Below are positions 1 through 12,489 of a stretch of DNA of 64,000 nucleotides, in pieces. The translations under genes were made by a program, and so were the position numbers. The notes under the pieces were generated by a model. That model had not been told where the DNA came from, did no database searches, and was given only the letters and a program-made list of their open reading frames with translations. The stretch covers positions 4,976,660-5,040,659 of the forward strand of contig JAOWCC010000577.1 of NCBI GenBank assembly GCA_030867875.1. The letters run 5' to 3'. Numbering within the stretch: the stretch's first letter is position 1; every line of letters starts with the position of its first letter. This stretch comes from Actinernus sp. WN-2022. Lineage: Eukaryota > Cnidaria > Anthozoa > Actiniaria > Actinernidae.

Positions 1-115
1 ATGTTGATCGTTAAATCGGGATTATCGTTACATCGGGTATCGTTATATCGTGTATTACGATCGAGACAACTTAATCAGTGGTTAGCACTGCTTTTGAATC
101 TAGAGATGACCTCAC

Positions 116-3100
116 CTGAAAAACCAGTAGTCCTCCAAGAATCCCGGTTCTTATCTTCATTCCCCTGTTGAAGTATCCTCTGGCCAGGAAATAACCAGCT
201 GGCAGGAAATAGACCAAACCAATGGCTCTACCCCACATGCGATGTAAGTACTCCATGTACCAAATGCGTTTGAACTCTGCCAAGGTCATACCCTGGTTGG
301 AACTGTGGTTGATTGTAAACAAAGAAATAGAAAAGTCTGGGTTATACAGTAAACTGACCAGATGGTCTAGTGGTGGAACATGCATGGAAATAATAGCCTA
401 AACAGAGTTACTTCACATCAAAAAGGGAATGTGCTTTATGCTTTATTTCTCTTGAATACCGTGCAGTTGTTATGAAATAATCAAGTAACATAGGCTGAGA
501 TGGCCTGGGTGCTAGGGTGTGTTAAATGGGCGTTTTGCAGCGTACAATCACGTGGTTGTACTGGTGGCAAGCAGAATCTAAAGGCACTTGTACGAGATCG
601 GTAGTATTGTTAGATAAACCTGTTTGTAAATCTTCCAGCTACAATCGATTGTCGATCTTTCTAAAACAGCATTGGAAAGTTTGTTTGGAAGCCAGTAAAG
701 CCTTTCCCATGGGATCACGAACTCAATTGACTTGTTATTGAAGTGATATATCAGCATGTGACCATCTCCAGTAAAGACTTTCCCATGGCATCATGAGCTG
801 AATTCATGGTTATTGAAGTGATATATCAGCACGTGACCATCTCCAGTAAAGCCTTTCCCATGGGATCATGAGCTGAATTCATGGTTATTGAAGTGATATA
901 TCAGCACGTGACCATCTCCAGTAAAGCCTTTCCCATGGGATCATGAGCTGAATTCATGGTTATTGAAGTGATATATCTGCACGTGACCATCTCCAGTAAA
1001 GCCTTTCCCATGGGATCATGAGCTGAATTCATGGTTATTGAAGTGATATATCAGCACGTGACCATCTCCAATAAAGACTTTCCCATGGGATCATGAGCTG
1101 AATTCATGGTTATTGAAGTGATATATCAGCATGTGACCATCTCCAGTAAAGACTTTCCCATGGGATCATGAGCTGAATTCATGGTTATTGAAGTGATATA
1201 TCAGCACGTGACCATCTCCAATAAAGACTTTCCCATGGGATCATGAGCTGAATTCATGGTTATTGAAGTGATATATCAGCACGTGACCATCTCCAATAAA
1301 GACTTTCCCATGGGATCATGAGCTGAATTCATGGTTATTGAAGTGATATATCAGCATGTGACCATCTCCAGTAAAGACTTTCCCATGGGATCATGAGCTG
1401 AATTCATGGTTATTGAAGTGATATATCAGCACGTGACCATCTCCAATAAAGACTTTCCCATGGGATCATGAGCTGAATTCATGGTTATTGAAGTGATATA
1501 TCAGCACGTGACCATCTCCAATAAAGACTTTCCCATGGGATCATGAGCTGAATTCATGGTTATTGAAGTGATATATCAGCATGTGACCATCTCCAGTAAA
1601 GACTTTCCCATGGGATCATGAGCTGAATTCATGGTTATTGAAGTGATATATCAGCACGTGACCATCTCCAATAAAGACTTTCCCATGGGATCATGAGCTG
1701 AATTCATGGTTATTGAAGTGATATATCAGCACGTGACCATCTCCAATAAAGACTTTCCCATGGGATCATGAGCTGAATTCATGGTTATTGAAGTGATATA
1801 TCAGCACGTGACCATCTCCAGTAAAGCCTTTCCCGTGGGATCATGAGCTGAATTCATGGTTATTGAAGTGATATATCAGCATGTGACCATCTCCAGTAAA
1901 GACTTTCCCATGGGATCATGAGCTGAATTCATGGTTATTGAAGTGATATATCAGCACGTGACCATCTCCAGTAAAGCCTTTCCCGTGGGATCATGAGCTG
2001 AATTCATGGTTATTGAAGTGATATATCAGCACGTGACCATCTCCAGTAAAGCCTTTCCCATGGGATCATGAGCTGAATTCATGGTTATTGAAGTGATATA
2101 TCAGCACGTGACCATCTCCAGTAAAGCCTTTCCCATGGGATCATGAGCTGAATTCATGGTTATTGAAGTGATATATCAGCACGTGACTATCTCCAGTAAA
2201 GCTTTTCCCATGGCATCATGAGCTGAATTCATGGTTATTGAAGTGATATATCAGCACGTGACCATCTCCAGTAAAGCCTTTCCCGTGGGATCATGAGCTG
2301 AATTCATGGTTATTGAAGTGATATATCAGCACGTGACCATCTCCAGTAAAGCCTTTCCCATGGGATCATGAGCTGAATTCATGGTTATTGAAGTGATATA
2401 TCAGCACGTGACCATCTCCAGTAAAGACTTTCCCATGGGATCATGAGCTGAATTCATGGTTATTGAAGTGATATATCAGCATGTGACCATCTCCAGTAAA
2501 GACTTTCCCATGGCATCATGAGCTGAATTCATGGTTATTGAAGTGATATATCAGCACGTGACCATCTCCAGTAAAGCCTTTCCCGTGGGATCATGAGCTG
2601 AATTCATGGTTATTGAAGTGATATATCTGCACGTGACCATCTCCAGTAAAGACTTTCCCATGGGATCATGAGCTGAATTCATGGTTATTGAAGTGATATA
2701 TCAGCACGTGACCATCTCCAATAAAGACTTTCCCATGGGATCATGAGCTGAATTCATGGTTATTGAAGTGATATATCAGCATGTGACCATCTCCAGTAAA
2801 GACTTTCCCATGGGATCATGAGCTGAATTCATGTTTATTGAAGTGATATATCAGCATGTGACCATCTCCAGTAAAGACTTTCCCATGGGATCATGAGCTG
2901 AATTCATGGTTATTGAAGTGATATATCAGCACGTGACCATCTCCAGTAAAGCCTTTCCCATGGGATCATGAGCTGAATTCATGGTTATTGAAGTGATATA
3001 TCTGCACGTGACCATCTCCAGTAAAGACTTTCCCATGGGATCATGAGCTGAATTCATGGTTATTGAAGTGATATATCAGCACGTGACCATCTCCAATAAA

Positions 3101-6100
3101 GACTTTCCCATGGGATCATGAGCTGAATTCATGGTTATTGAAGTGATATATCAGCATGTGACCATCTCCAGTAAAGACTTTCCCATGGCATCATGAGCTG
3201 AATTCATGGTTATTGAAGTGATATATCAGCACGTGACCATCTCCAATAAAGACTTTCCCATGGGATCATGAGCTGAATTCATGGTTATTGAAGTGATATA
3301 TCAGCATGTGACCATCTCCAGTAAAGACTTTCCCATGGCATCATGAGCTGAATTCATGGTTATTGAAGTGATATATCAGCACGTGACCATCTCCAGTAAA
3401 GCCTTTCCCGTGGGATCATGAGCTGAATTCATGGTTATTGAAGTGATATATCAGCATGTGACCATCTCCAGTAAAGACTTTCCCATGGCATCATGAGCTG
3501 AATTCATGGTTATTGAAGTGATATATCAGCACGTGACTATCTCCAGTAAAGCCTTTCCCGTGGGATCATGAGCTGAATTCATGGTTATTGAAGTGATATA
3601 TCAGCATGTGACCATCTCCAGTAAAGACTTTCCCATGGCATCATGAGCTGAATTCATGGTTATTGAAGTGATATATCAGCACGTGACCATCTCCAGTAAA
3701 GCCTTTCCCGTGGGATCATGAGCTGAATTCATGGTTATTGAAGTGATATATCAGCACGTGACCATCTCCAGTAAAGACTTTCCCATGGGATCATGAGCTG
3801 AATTCATGGTTATTGAAGTGATATATCAGCACGTGACCATCTCCAGTAAAGCCTTTCCCATGGGATCATGAGCTGAATTCATGGTTATTGAAGTGATATA
3901 TCAGCACGTGACCATCTCCAATAAAGACTTTCCCATGGGATCATGAGCTGAATTCATGGTTATTGAAGTGATATATCAGCACGTGACCATCTCCAATAAA
4001 GACTTTCCCATGGCATCATGAGCTGAATTCATGGTTATTGAAGTGATATATCAGCACGTGACCATCTCCAGTAAAGCCTTTCCCGTGGGATCATGAGCTG
4101 AATTCATGGTTATTGAAGTGATATATCTGCACGTGACCATCTCCAGTAAAGACTTTCCCATGGGATCATGAGCTGAATTCATGGTTATTGAAGTGATATA
4201 TCAGCACGTGACCATCTCCAATAAAGACTTTCCCATGGGATCATGAGCTGAATTCATGGTTATTGAAGTGATATATCAGCATGTGACCATCTCCAGTAAA
4301 GACTTTCCCATGGGATCATGAGCTGAATTCATGGTTATTGAAGTGATATATCAGCACGTGACTATCTCCAGTAAAGACTTTCCCATGGGATCATGAGCTG
4401 AATTCATGGTTATTGAAGTGATATATCAGCACGTGACTATCTCCAGTAAAGCCTTTCCCATGGGATCATGAGCTGAATTCATGGTTATTGAAGTGATATA
4501 TCAGCATGTGACCATCTCCAGTAAAGCCTTTCCCATGGGATCATGAGCTGAATTCATGGTTATTGAAGTGATATATCAGCACGTGACTATCTCCAGTAAA
4601 GACTTTCCCATGGGATCATGAGCTGAATTCATGGTTATTGAAGTGATATATCAGCATGTGACCATCTCCAGTAAAGACTTTCCCATGGGATCATGAGCTG
4701 AATTCATGGTTATTGAAGTGATATATCAGCATGTGACCATCTCCAGTAAAGACTTTCCCATGGCATCATGAGCTGAATTCATGGTTATTGAAGTGATATA
4801 TCAGCACGTGACCATCTCCAATAAAGACTTTCCCATGGGATCATGAGCTGAATTCATGGTTATTGAAGTGATATATCAGCATGTGACCATCTCCAGTAAA
4901 GACTTTCCCATGGGATCATGAGCTGAATTCATGGTTATTGAAGTGATATATCAGCACGTGACTATCTCCAGTAAAGACTTTCCCATGGGATCATGAGCTG
5001 AATTCATGGTTATTGAAGTGATATATCAGCATGTGACCATCTCCAGTAAAGCCTTTCCCATGGGATCATGAGCTGAATTCATGGTTATTGAAGTGATATA
5101 TCAGCATGTGACCATCTCCAGTAAAGACTTTCCCATGGCATCATGAGCTGAATTCATGGATATTGAAGTGATATATCAGCATGTGACCATCTCCAGTAAA
5201 GCCTTTCCCGTGGGATCATGAGCTGAATTCATGGTTATTGAAGTGATATATCAGCATGTGACCATCTCCAGTAAAGACTTTCCCATGGCATCATGCATGA
5301 GCTGAATTCATGGTTATTGAAGTGATATATCAGCATGTGACCATCTCCAGTAAAGACTTTCCCATGGGATCATGAGCTGAATTCATGGTTATTGAAGTGA
5401 TATATCAGCATGTGACCATCTCCAGTAAAGACTTTCCCATGGCATCATGAGCTGAATTCACTGGTTATTGAAGTGATATATCAGCACGTGACGATTTCCT
5501 GTAAAAGGCCTATTGACCGTATTCCAGAATAAGATACACAGAATGATGCCAAACAAAATAATGGTATATTTTGCATCGAAGATACAGAGAGCCGTTATCA
5601 CGTCTCCCACTGAACTCGAATTGGAATTTAGGTTGGTTAGGGAGGAATACCAGAGAACCTGCATGGAGAAAACCCTCTAATCAAGGGTAAGATAGCAACG
5701 AACTCAACTCACATATGACGCCAGGTCCGTGAATCGAACCGCAAGGCACAGAGGCGAGAGGCGAGCACCACTCGGCCACCCTTGCTTTCCTTATCACTAC
5801 AGATCATTTATATTGTTTTTTTTTAGTCACTGGAATACTAAATGTATCATGAATATCTTATGTCAGCAAGTGTTTGTAGCCTACAGTGCAAAATGTGCCT
5901 GAACCAGTGATTTCCAGAGACATGTATTCTTATTCAGGAATACGGTCATATTGAAAACCCTAACTACTCTACTTATAAAATAATTTAAGTTAAAACACCA
6001 ACCCAATCACAACTATGAAGTTATAGTGGATTTTGAAAATAAGTGGAACATTTATATTGTGAAGCAGACTGACGGCACATTTACCATTAATTACAAAATA

Positions 6101-7811
6101 CAATAAATGCACGTGAAAATGCACCGTTATCTTAAAAAAACAGAACCTGAGAACTCCAAATTTTACGTTCAAAGGAGAACGCGAACTTAAGAAAGTAAAT
6201 CACACCGTTTATCGTTCGGTCTGAACGGAACTCTGTCCTGATCAAATTTTTTCGAAAATCTGGTTATAAACGGCACCTAAAGGCAAATAAAGGAAATAGT
6301 AAACACCAAATTTCGGGAGAAAACACTTTTCTACGTTCCGTCGTCACAGCCGTCGTCGTCCTGGTTAAGATTGAAATGGTTCCCCATTGTTTATCAGTCC
6401 ATTGGATTAATTGGCACAGCAAAGTTACATACAGTACAGTTCATTGGATTATACTGCTACTCAGGACACAACGAAAGTCAGTACTACTATCCGATAGCCT
6501 GGGTCTAGTGGAGGAAAAGATTTAAGATATTTCATATAGTTCCTGTATTTTACTATCATATTCTGACTATTTAAAACTTGGTTTGAAATCTAATTAAGTC
6601 AATTAATATCTGAAATAAATTATTACATTTTGTACTCCGGAAACTGCTGGTACTTTGCAAACTCTTCCTCCCATTGCTGCTGTGTTGTGGGTGGCTTAAT
6701 CCCTTTGATTAGATTCCAGTTCACCATAGACAATCCTGACTCTGTTAATCTGGTTACACCACCCAGTACAACCATAGCAAACGTCAAGCCAGAACATGTC
6801 ACCAGCCAATAACCTAAAGAAAAGGAGGAGGAGTGACTATATAATTATCAGGGCTTTCAAAATATTTTTGGGTAGGAGGTCAACATAGGAAAGTAGGTGT
6901 CTGAAAGAAAATGAGGAAAGTTTCATTGTTTATTAATATTAGATAAAATAACCGCTGATGTATCTCGAAGCAACCACCAATATCAATAAATAGTTAAGTG
7001 CACGAAAAAGTATGATAAAAATTACAAAAATGTAAGAATTACATAATAACATTGAAGATAAATAATATTAAAAAGCTAGCTCATATTTAAAAATTAACCT
7101 ATTTACAAAACTATTCTTAAATCTCTCCATGTTAATAGCCGGCCTAGGTAGTACTCATTTTATGAAGTCTAACAGAAGCAGACTAATAACCTTGGGTAAC
7201 ATCCGTTCCAAGGGATGTCCTGGCACTTCTGTTATTTTGTTTACTATCTGTCTATCACTATTTGTATATCAATTCCTACTGAGTGATATTTCCTTTTGAC
7301 ACATCTATCTAGTAAGCACTGTATAGTGTTCAACTCTGGCGGTGACGCCCCATAAACAGATAGTCCATATCTAATTTTTGATAACACAGACTATAAATGT
7401 AGCTTGAAATAAGTGATCTACTTCCTCTTGTGAGTAACCTTCTTTCCTTAATGATCTAATGACATAGTAATAATAATAATACACCTGTCTTAAATTCATT
7501 GATAAAACAAATATCATGTTAAAAATTTAAATAATAATTATCTACAGTGTTTATATTATGTAAGCAGTACAATTTCTCAATAAATATATGTATAGATTAA
7601 ATAAAGATTATGCTAATGTTTACACAGCCAAGTTTAATATAATTAAAAGTCTGAGGATTAAAGATAAATTATCCCTAATGATGAACCAATTGCAATGAAG
7701 TGGAGAAAGCAGTTGTTACTAACCAGTAATTTTCCTAGCTCTTGGAGTCTCAGCTAAAGGGATAGCTATAGCATCAGATGCAAGAAATCTTCTGCACTGT
7801 ATGGCTAAGCT
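116..7811 (-). CDS. COX15: COX15, heme A synthase (partial, 3 exons seen)
   Basis: Mitochondrial inner-membrane enzyme that oxidises heme O to heme A for cytochrome c oxidase. Exons, minus strand: 7811-7724 (start less certain), 6813-6627 and 302-116; together 154 codons with compatible phases (GT donors at 7723, 6626 and 115; AG acceptors). The 6813 exon encodes a membrane segment followed by [13 protein letters not shown] and a WNLIKG..PP stretch. The 302 exon encodes [20 protein letters not shown], containing the family's EYxHR heme-ligand His motif, then a second hydrophobic segment. The 7811 exon is arginine-rich and fits the end of a mitochondrial presequence. The family is about 400 residues, so the C-terminal half lies off the left edge. 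No exon with the start codon was found. Identity is near certain; the first exon boundary is inferred. Confidence 0.93.
690..5495. repeat. 75-bp satellite array, 64 copies
   Basis: Head-to-tail repeat of exactly 75 bp in the COX15 intron between exons 6813-6627 and 302-116. Starts of TCCCATGG run 705, 781, then every 75 bp to 5281, then 5360 and 5435. The first unit (76 bp) and the last unit are diverged; one unit near 5293 has a 4-bp CATG duplication. Each unit contains CCATGG, TCATGA, GAATTC, GATATATC and CACGTG. Main variants are CACGTG/CATGTG and CCCATGGG/CCCGTGGG (both CpG transitions), GGGATC/GGCATC and GCCTT/GACTT. The unit has stops in all useful frames and is non-coding. Confidence 0.98.
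5506..5952 (-). mobile_element. MITE (GACCGTATTCC family) interrupted by a SINE
   Basis: The left end, ATTGACCGTATTCCAGAATA, is inverted at the right end (CTTATTCAGGAATACGGTCA). The right interior (5825-5930) is the reverse complement of the interior of the intact copy at 43060-43280. A tRNA-derived SINE sits in the middle, so this is a nested insertion. Confidence 0.7.
5585..5790 (-). mobile_element. tRNA-derived SINE
   Basis: Read on the minus strand, the sequence starts with a tRNA-like head: an A-box (GGCCGAGTGG) and a B-box (GGTTCGATTC) about 40 bp apart, as in class II (Leu/Ser-like) tRNAs. A non-tRNA body follows with a GGGTTTTCTCC...TTCCTCCC segment that resembles widespread metazoan SINE cores. 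The head does not fold as an intact tRNA gene. Confidence 0.7.
7160..7440 (-). pseudogene. LINE reverse-transcriptase C-terminal relic
   Basis: On the minus strand, frameshifted but contiguous pieces read [13 protein letters not shown], then [33 protein letters not shown] and [10 protein letters not shown]. This order is typical of the C-terminal end of ORF2 in CR1/L2-like non-LTR retrotransposons. Stops and frame changes show it is dead. It lies between COX15 exons 7811-7724 and 6813-6627. Confidence 0.65.
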
Positions 7812-7829
7812 CTGTGTTCTTGATTGTAC

Positions 7830-8460
7830 CTTTAAAGGGAGTCAGGATTGTGTCTGCCTCTGATGTACACAAACATAATACTACATGTAGATATGCTGGT
7901 AAACAAAACCTACACAGACCAGCCTCCAGAACAAATTATGGCCTTACACGATTTAGAGCTCTGTCAGCAAAAATATGGGGAAAAATACCATTCGAGATTA
8001 AATGTTTGCCTCATAATAGTTTTAAAAATCAATATAAAATATATCTCCTTGGCAGCCAGTCATAGTCACCTGTATTCTCCTGTGTTGTTTTTTTCCCTTC
8101 AAAATACTGATGTTATTGTATACGTAATATCTGTAGTGTAACATTTATCTGTTAATCTTTAAATATGTAAGACTACTTTACTTGTAAATTATTATCAAAT
8201 ACTTTTCTTTTGACTCCTTCCTTAATTTCTTTCTTTCTTTTCTTAAATCTACACCTAAGCCATATACATGTAAGCTAAGCACCTTCCTTCCCTCATCAAT
8301 TTCAACACTGTAGTGGCCAACTCGAAAGCTTTGCTCCTTTGGCCACTACGCACTCTCCTCCTACAAAATCTTTATACCTTACAAAAAAAAAATCTTTTTT
8401 TTATGGCTGTCGTAAATGTACATAATTACCCAAAAAAAAAATATAAGTGTGAATAAAATG
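7830..8460 (+). mobile_element. 5'-truncated LINE tail with 3' UTR
   Basis: The frame ending at 8065 reads HNTTCRYAGKQNLHRPASRT..GLTRFRALSAKIWGKIP...SFKNQYKIYLL, the classic ending of CR1/L2-like ORF2 proteins (R-T-N-x-G, then K-x-W-x-x-I-P, then S-F-K). About 390 bp of 3' UTR-like sequence follows, ending in GTGAATAAAATG. It lies immediately 5' of the first recognised COX15 exon, on the opposite strand. Confidence 0.65.
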
Positions 8461-8484
8461 AACTTTAAAAACTTGAGGAGACAT

Positions 8485-8710
8485 TAGAGAGCTGAAGCAG
8501 TTCATGAGTCACAGGTTAGCAGATGGCAAACAGGAGTCATCTTTCTTACCTCGTTCATAATTTATTTTTAGCTGATCAACATGGATGGAAAGATCCTTGT
8601 TTTGACATTACTTTGTGACTTGAGGTTTATGGATGTGATGATGTCAAGATGGCAAATTTGCCATCTGTGACTCATGAATGTCTGATGCTTAATTAAGCTC
8701 TATATTAGTA
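8485..8710. mobile_element. Small foldback MITE candidate
   Basis: CATGAGTCACAG near 8505 is inverted as CTGTGACTCATG near 8668. The flanks are also similar (AGAGAGCTGAAGC versus GCTTAATTAAGCTCT), and GATGGCAAA occurs in both arms. No clear target duplication. Confidence 0.5.
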
Positions 8711-10600
8711 AACAAGGATCGATCAGCTTTAAATTTAATATACAGTTTAGTTATTCTAAAACACTGGGACTAACCTATGTACAGTGTGCACTGTATGACT
8801 CACTACCTAAATGATAATTAGGAGACTTGAAAAAAATATTTACAAAACATGTTTGGTCTAAAATGGGAATGAAGCAAACAATGGACAGTGTTTAATAAAA
8901 CGTACAGTCAACTCATCAAACTGTGAAATGAGAATAAACTTTTGCAAGTGGGTCGACCTCTTGAGTAAGTTTATTTTGTAGTTAATCAGTGGTGGATGAA
9001 TAAAACACTGGAATAGCTAATGTTCTATCTGTATCAAGGCCTAATGGTTATGTATGCAGTGTGCTCTTTAAATATTAAGTGTCCAGCAAAAGATTTTTCA
9101 GTTTGAATATTTGTGTAGTCAGCTGGGTTATAGAACCATAAACGTTAACAAACCATGAACAGTTAGAATTTAACAGCTGCTAAAAAGTGGGAGGAGATTG
9201 GGAGGAGCCAGGCCACAGAAACAATAGCAGCATGCAGACATTTAAAAACTTAGCAGGAAAACTGGTTTTATTTTGTATTACACCAGAGCCAATCATCAGG
9301 AACAAAAGGTTTTAGAAAAATACTTAATTCCCAGTTTAAACCCAACACAAGTCATAAATAAATGTTTATTGCAAATGGAAAGTTTTGAAATTGATAAGTG
9401 GAATTGTTTATTTCATTGAGTGATTGACTGATGAGTCATTGGCTTAGTGATTAACTAGCTGATTGATTGATCATGATTGATTGATCATGATTGACGGATC
9501 ATGATAGATTCATTGGGTTCAGAGTGTCTGGGCGACTGATCGATTGATTGATGAGTGGATGCATGAACAAGCTAGTGATAAATTGGTTGACAGATTAATT
9601 AATTGATCAGTTAATTGAAACCCACAAGATAGAAAATGCTTGTATTTTTGGGATTTACTCTGTAAAAGCTTTAAACGAAAAAGCACCAACTCAGAAGCTA
9701 AAATTTCGAGTAGAACGTTATGTATAAATGAACTTAGAACATTTTGCGAACAAAACCATTAACTGAGAACAACCTGCTCGTTGTGAATTCCTGCCAATAT
9801 GGGCACCAAGTATGATCTACTTAGCACAATGTTAGTGTCTTCTAAACAATAACCTAATTCCACTACCTTCAACTCCTTCTGCCAATTTTGCAAAGTCTTC
9901 AGGAATGCATGCAGTGACTTGTCTTTGAAGTAAATGTCAACTTGCAGAAAACAAGAGTGGTTATTTTTGCTAAATGTACATGCATGTACACCAATTCATA
10001 AAGTTGACTCGCATTTAGAGAGTTTGCAAGCACGAATTTCGAACCATGCAGCTGCAGTTTGATGGTTATATTTGACTGATATTGATTTCCATCATTCTAC
10101 TAATCCAATTTACACCAGATGTTTCCATGTCTTTAATAACTTACTATTGATGAGGTTTTTCTCAACCAGTTCCAGATGTTTTTAGGTTGGCTCCTGGCTA
10201 CACAACTCCATGAAGTAGCTTGCCTGATCCCAAGTGGTTGTGAACAGACCTGGTATTTTATACACATCACACAGTTAACACATAATGTATGCAATTAATG
10301 CACTCTTTGGGTACACATAATAATTATATACATGAATGTACAGATCAAGATCAAGGCTAGTTCAGTCACTGCATAAATTATCCTACTGAAGGTTTATGAG
10401 TAAAAGGGTATATTAATTATCATTCATTAATCATCAATTCGTTATCAGATTCTAACAGTTAGGGAGCTACATTGTACTTTTGTCCTTACTGTGCATCAGC
10501 TGTGCATCTGACTCACAAGCTGTCAAACCACTTAGATTCTTATGAGCATACAACTGCAGAGAAGCAGCAAGCAGCTGAACCACTAGCCACTGTGTAACTT
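8711..10600. other. No gene recognised; simple GATT-rich stretch
   Basis: This holds low-complexity GATTGATT/ATCATGATTG sequence (9415-9610). A minus-strand coding-like fragment at about 9960-9860 (FKDKSLHAFLKTLQNWQKEL) could not be assigned. It could be a transposon relic; no splice structure links it to COX15. Confidence 0.5.
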
Positions 10601-10607
10601 AAGCCTG

Positions 10608-10890
10608 GGTCAAATGGACGCAACATTTCATGCAACATCGTGCAACATTATATTGTTGGATCATGTTGCAACATGTTGTGTCTAGGTGTGATCAAACGAA
10701 TGCAACATGTTGCAACATGTTGGATGTTTTTACCAGGTTTGATGATAAGAGGTCTGGGCACCATGCCAATAATGGTGCTTTAAATTGAACTAATGCACAT
10801 GCTCCGATGCAACAATGTTGCATGAAGGTGATCAAACAAACACAACATGATGCAACATCACAGACAACAATAGAAATGTTGCATGGATAG
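10608..10890. repeat. CAACATGTTG-rich dispersed repeat
   Basis: The nested palindrome CAACATGTTG and its halves (TGCAACAT, ATGTTGCA) occur more than ten times in about 280 bp. The ends (GGTCAAATGGACGCAACATT and the ATGTTGCATGGATAG side) are partly inverted, suggesting a MITE. Confidence 0.6.
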
Positions 10891-11075
10891 GGTAGAGAAA
10901 GGAGAGATCTGAGAAAAATTGTCTAAACAGGCTAAAATCGTAAGAAAACCAAAGATCAATCAACTTCACATGTACAACACACAGGTAATATTCCATGACT
11001 TTATTGACCATTTTAGTACAGTTTCTGATTTTTCTAAAAAAAAAACATACATTCCTTGTGCAAATCAGTAGCTTG

Positions 11076-11472
11076 GGCTCCCGGGGGGAGGGACTCCCTT
11101 ATGTGAGGGGTACATGGATGCTCGTCGTACCTTTTAGGGGTCAAAATCAGGAGTTTAGTACCACTTAGGGTATCCACGATCAAACACAGACATTTCTATG
11201 TAAAGCGGTACCTTTTAGGGGTTGGGTGTCACCGAATGCTAGAGAATGACAGCGCTTTTGAAAAGAACAAAGAAGAATGTGCTTGATGATACAACATCAA
11301 ATAATAGCAATAAAAGGCATCGAAAGTTTAAAATGTTGGCATGTTTTTATCTGTACCTTTTAGGGGTCAAAATAAGCTTGAGCCACGCCCATTTTAGTAC
11401 CTCTTAGGGGTCAAATCTAAAATGTCCGACAAGCATCCCTACCCCTTTTATATGGGAGTCCCCCTCCCGGGC
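11076..11472. mobile_element. MITE with CCCGGGGGGAGGGACTCCC inverted ends
   Basis: The left end CCCGGGGGGAGGGACTCCCT is inverted at the right end (GGGAGTCCCCCTCCCGGG). The interior has several TACCTTTTAGGGGTCAAA-type subrepeats in both orientations. No coding potential was seen. Confidence 0.8.
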
Positions 11473-11675
11473 TTGGACTGCCTGTGCTTAGATTCCTGAT
11501 GTGAGCATGCAACCGTGAGCCGCCAAGCCACTATAATTATAGCCACTGTGTAGCAACTGCTGAGCAGCGAGCTAATGAGCCACTAGTACTAGCCAACTGA
11601 TGAGCAACGAGCCCCCAAGCTACTCTGAAGCTTGAACCATTTTACAAGCCAATTAACTTTAATTTTATTATGTCT

Positions 11676-12058
11676 TAGGCCATCCCTATTTTTTTTCCCG
11701 TTTCTCATCGGTGGGGTTTTCAAAAATTGGGTCGGTTGGTCGGGTGAGAAGAATTTTTTTTAATTAAAAATGCTCAAAGAGACTGGAACTAATAAGGCGC
11801 GGTTGCACAGGCGAGGTTACAAACCAACATGGACAACGAAACCATCGATGTCGTCGTCCGTATACGCTACAAACATGGAATTACAAATGCACCGCAGAAA
11901 CTATTGTGTAACCTACCCTCGAGCATGAGCTTCCAGGAGCTGCTCTAGGGTTTCTTCACCCCCACCCCTCCCCCCAATTTTTTTTTATTTCTACAAAAAG
12001 CCACAAAAATGGGTCGGTCGGACGATGAGAAACGGAAAATAAAATAGGGATGGCCTTA
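11676..12058. mobile_element. MITE enclosing a coding-like fragment
   Basis: Terminal inverted repeats of about 33 bp (TTAGGCCATCCCTATTTTTT on the left; the right end is its reverse complement with a few changes), total 383 bp. The interior has an ATG in good context at 11830 and 38 open codons on the plus strand, starting MDNETIDVVVRIRYKHG, ending ..SFQELL then TAG. This may be a transposase start or a captured exon; the product is not recognised. Confidence 0.75.
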
Positions 12059-12489
12059 TAAAAGCCCGGATAAAAGTTATGAGCATGAGCAGGGAGCCAG
12101 CGATCAAGCCAACAAAATGGCTTAAAAATAAGCACTGTATTCTGCAATCGTTCCGACGATTTTTATTCAAGACTATAAAACAACCATACACAAATGTTAT
12201 TTATAAGCTTATCAAAGTTTATATATATATATATTTGCCATTCTATATAGCTTGGGCTACCTGTGTTCTCTTGTTTCATTCATTTAGGACTTACCGCCTG
12301 TCGTAGAAGGAGGTTTGAGCCCCTGCAACTTGTAAGAAAAGAAACTCCTCGTATCATCGTAAATGTATCTGAAAGAATGTGAATATTGGTAGGTACTTCA
12401 TGTATGCCGATTATTATGTCCTAAGATATATAGGTACTGATTATGTCCTAAGATATATACATGAAGGTACTGATGATTATTATGTCCTA

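Noticed and set aside
690..5495. A CRISPR-like regular array
   Set aside because: The 75-bp units are contiguous with no unique spacers, in a eukaryotic intron; it is satellite DNA.
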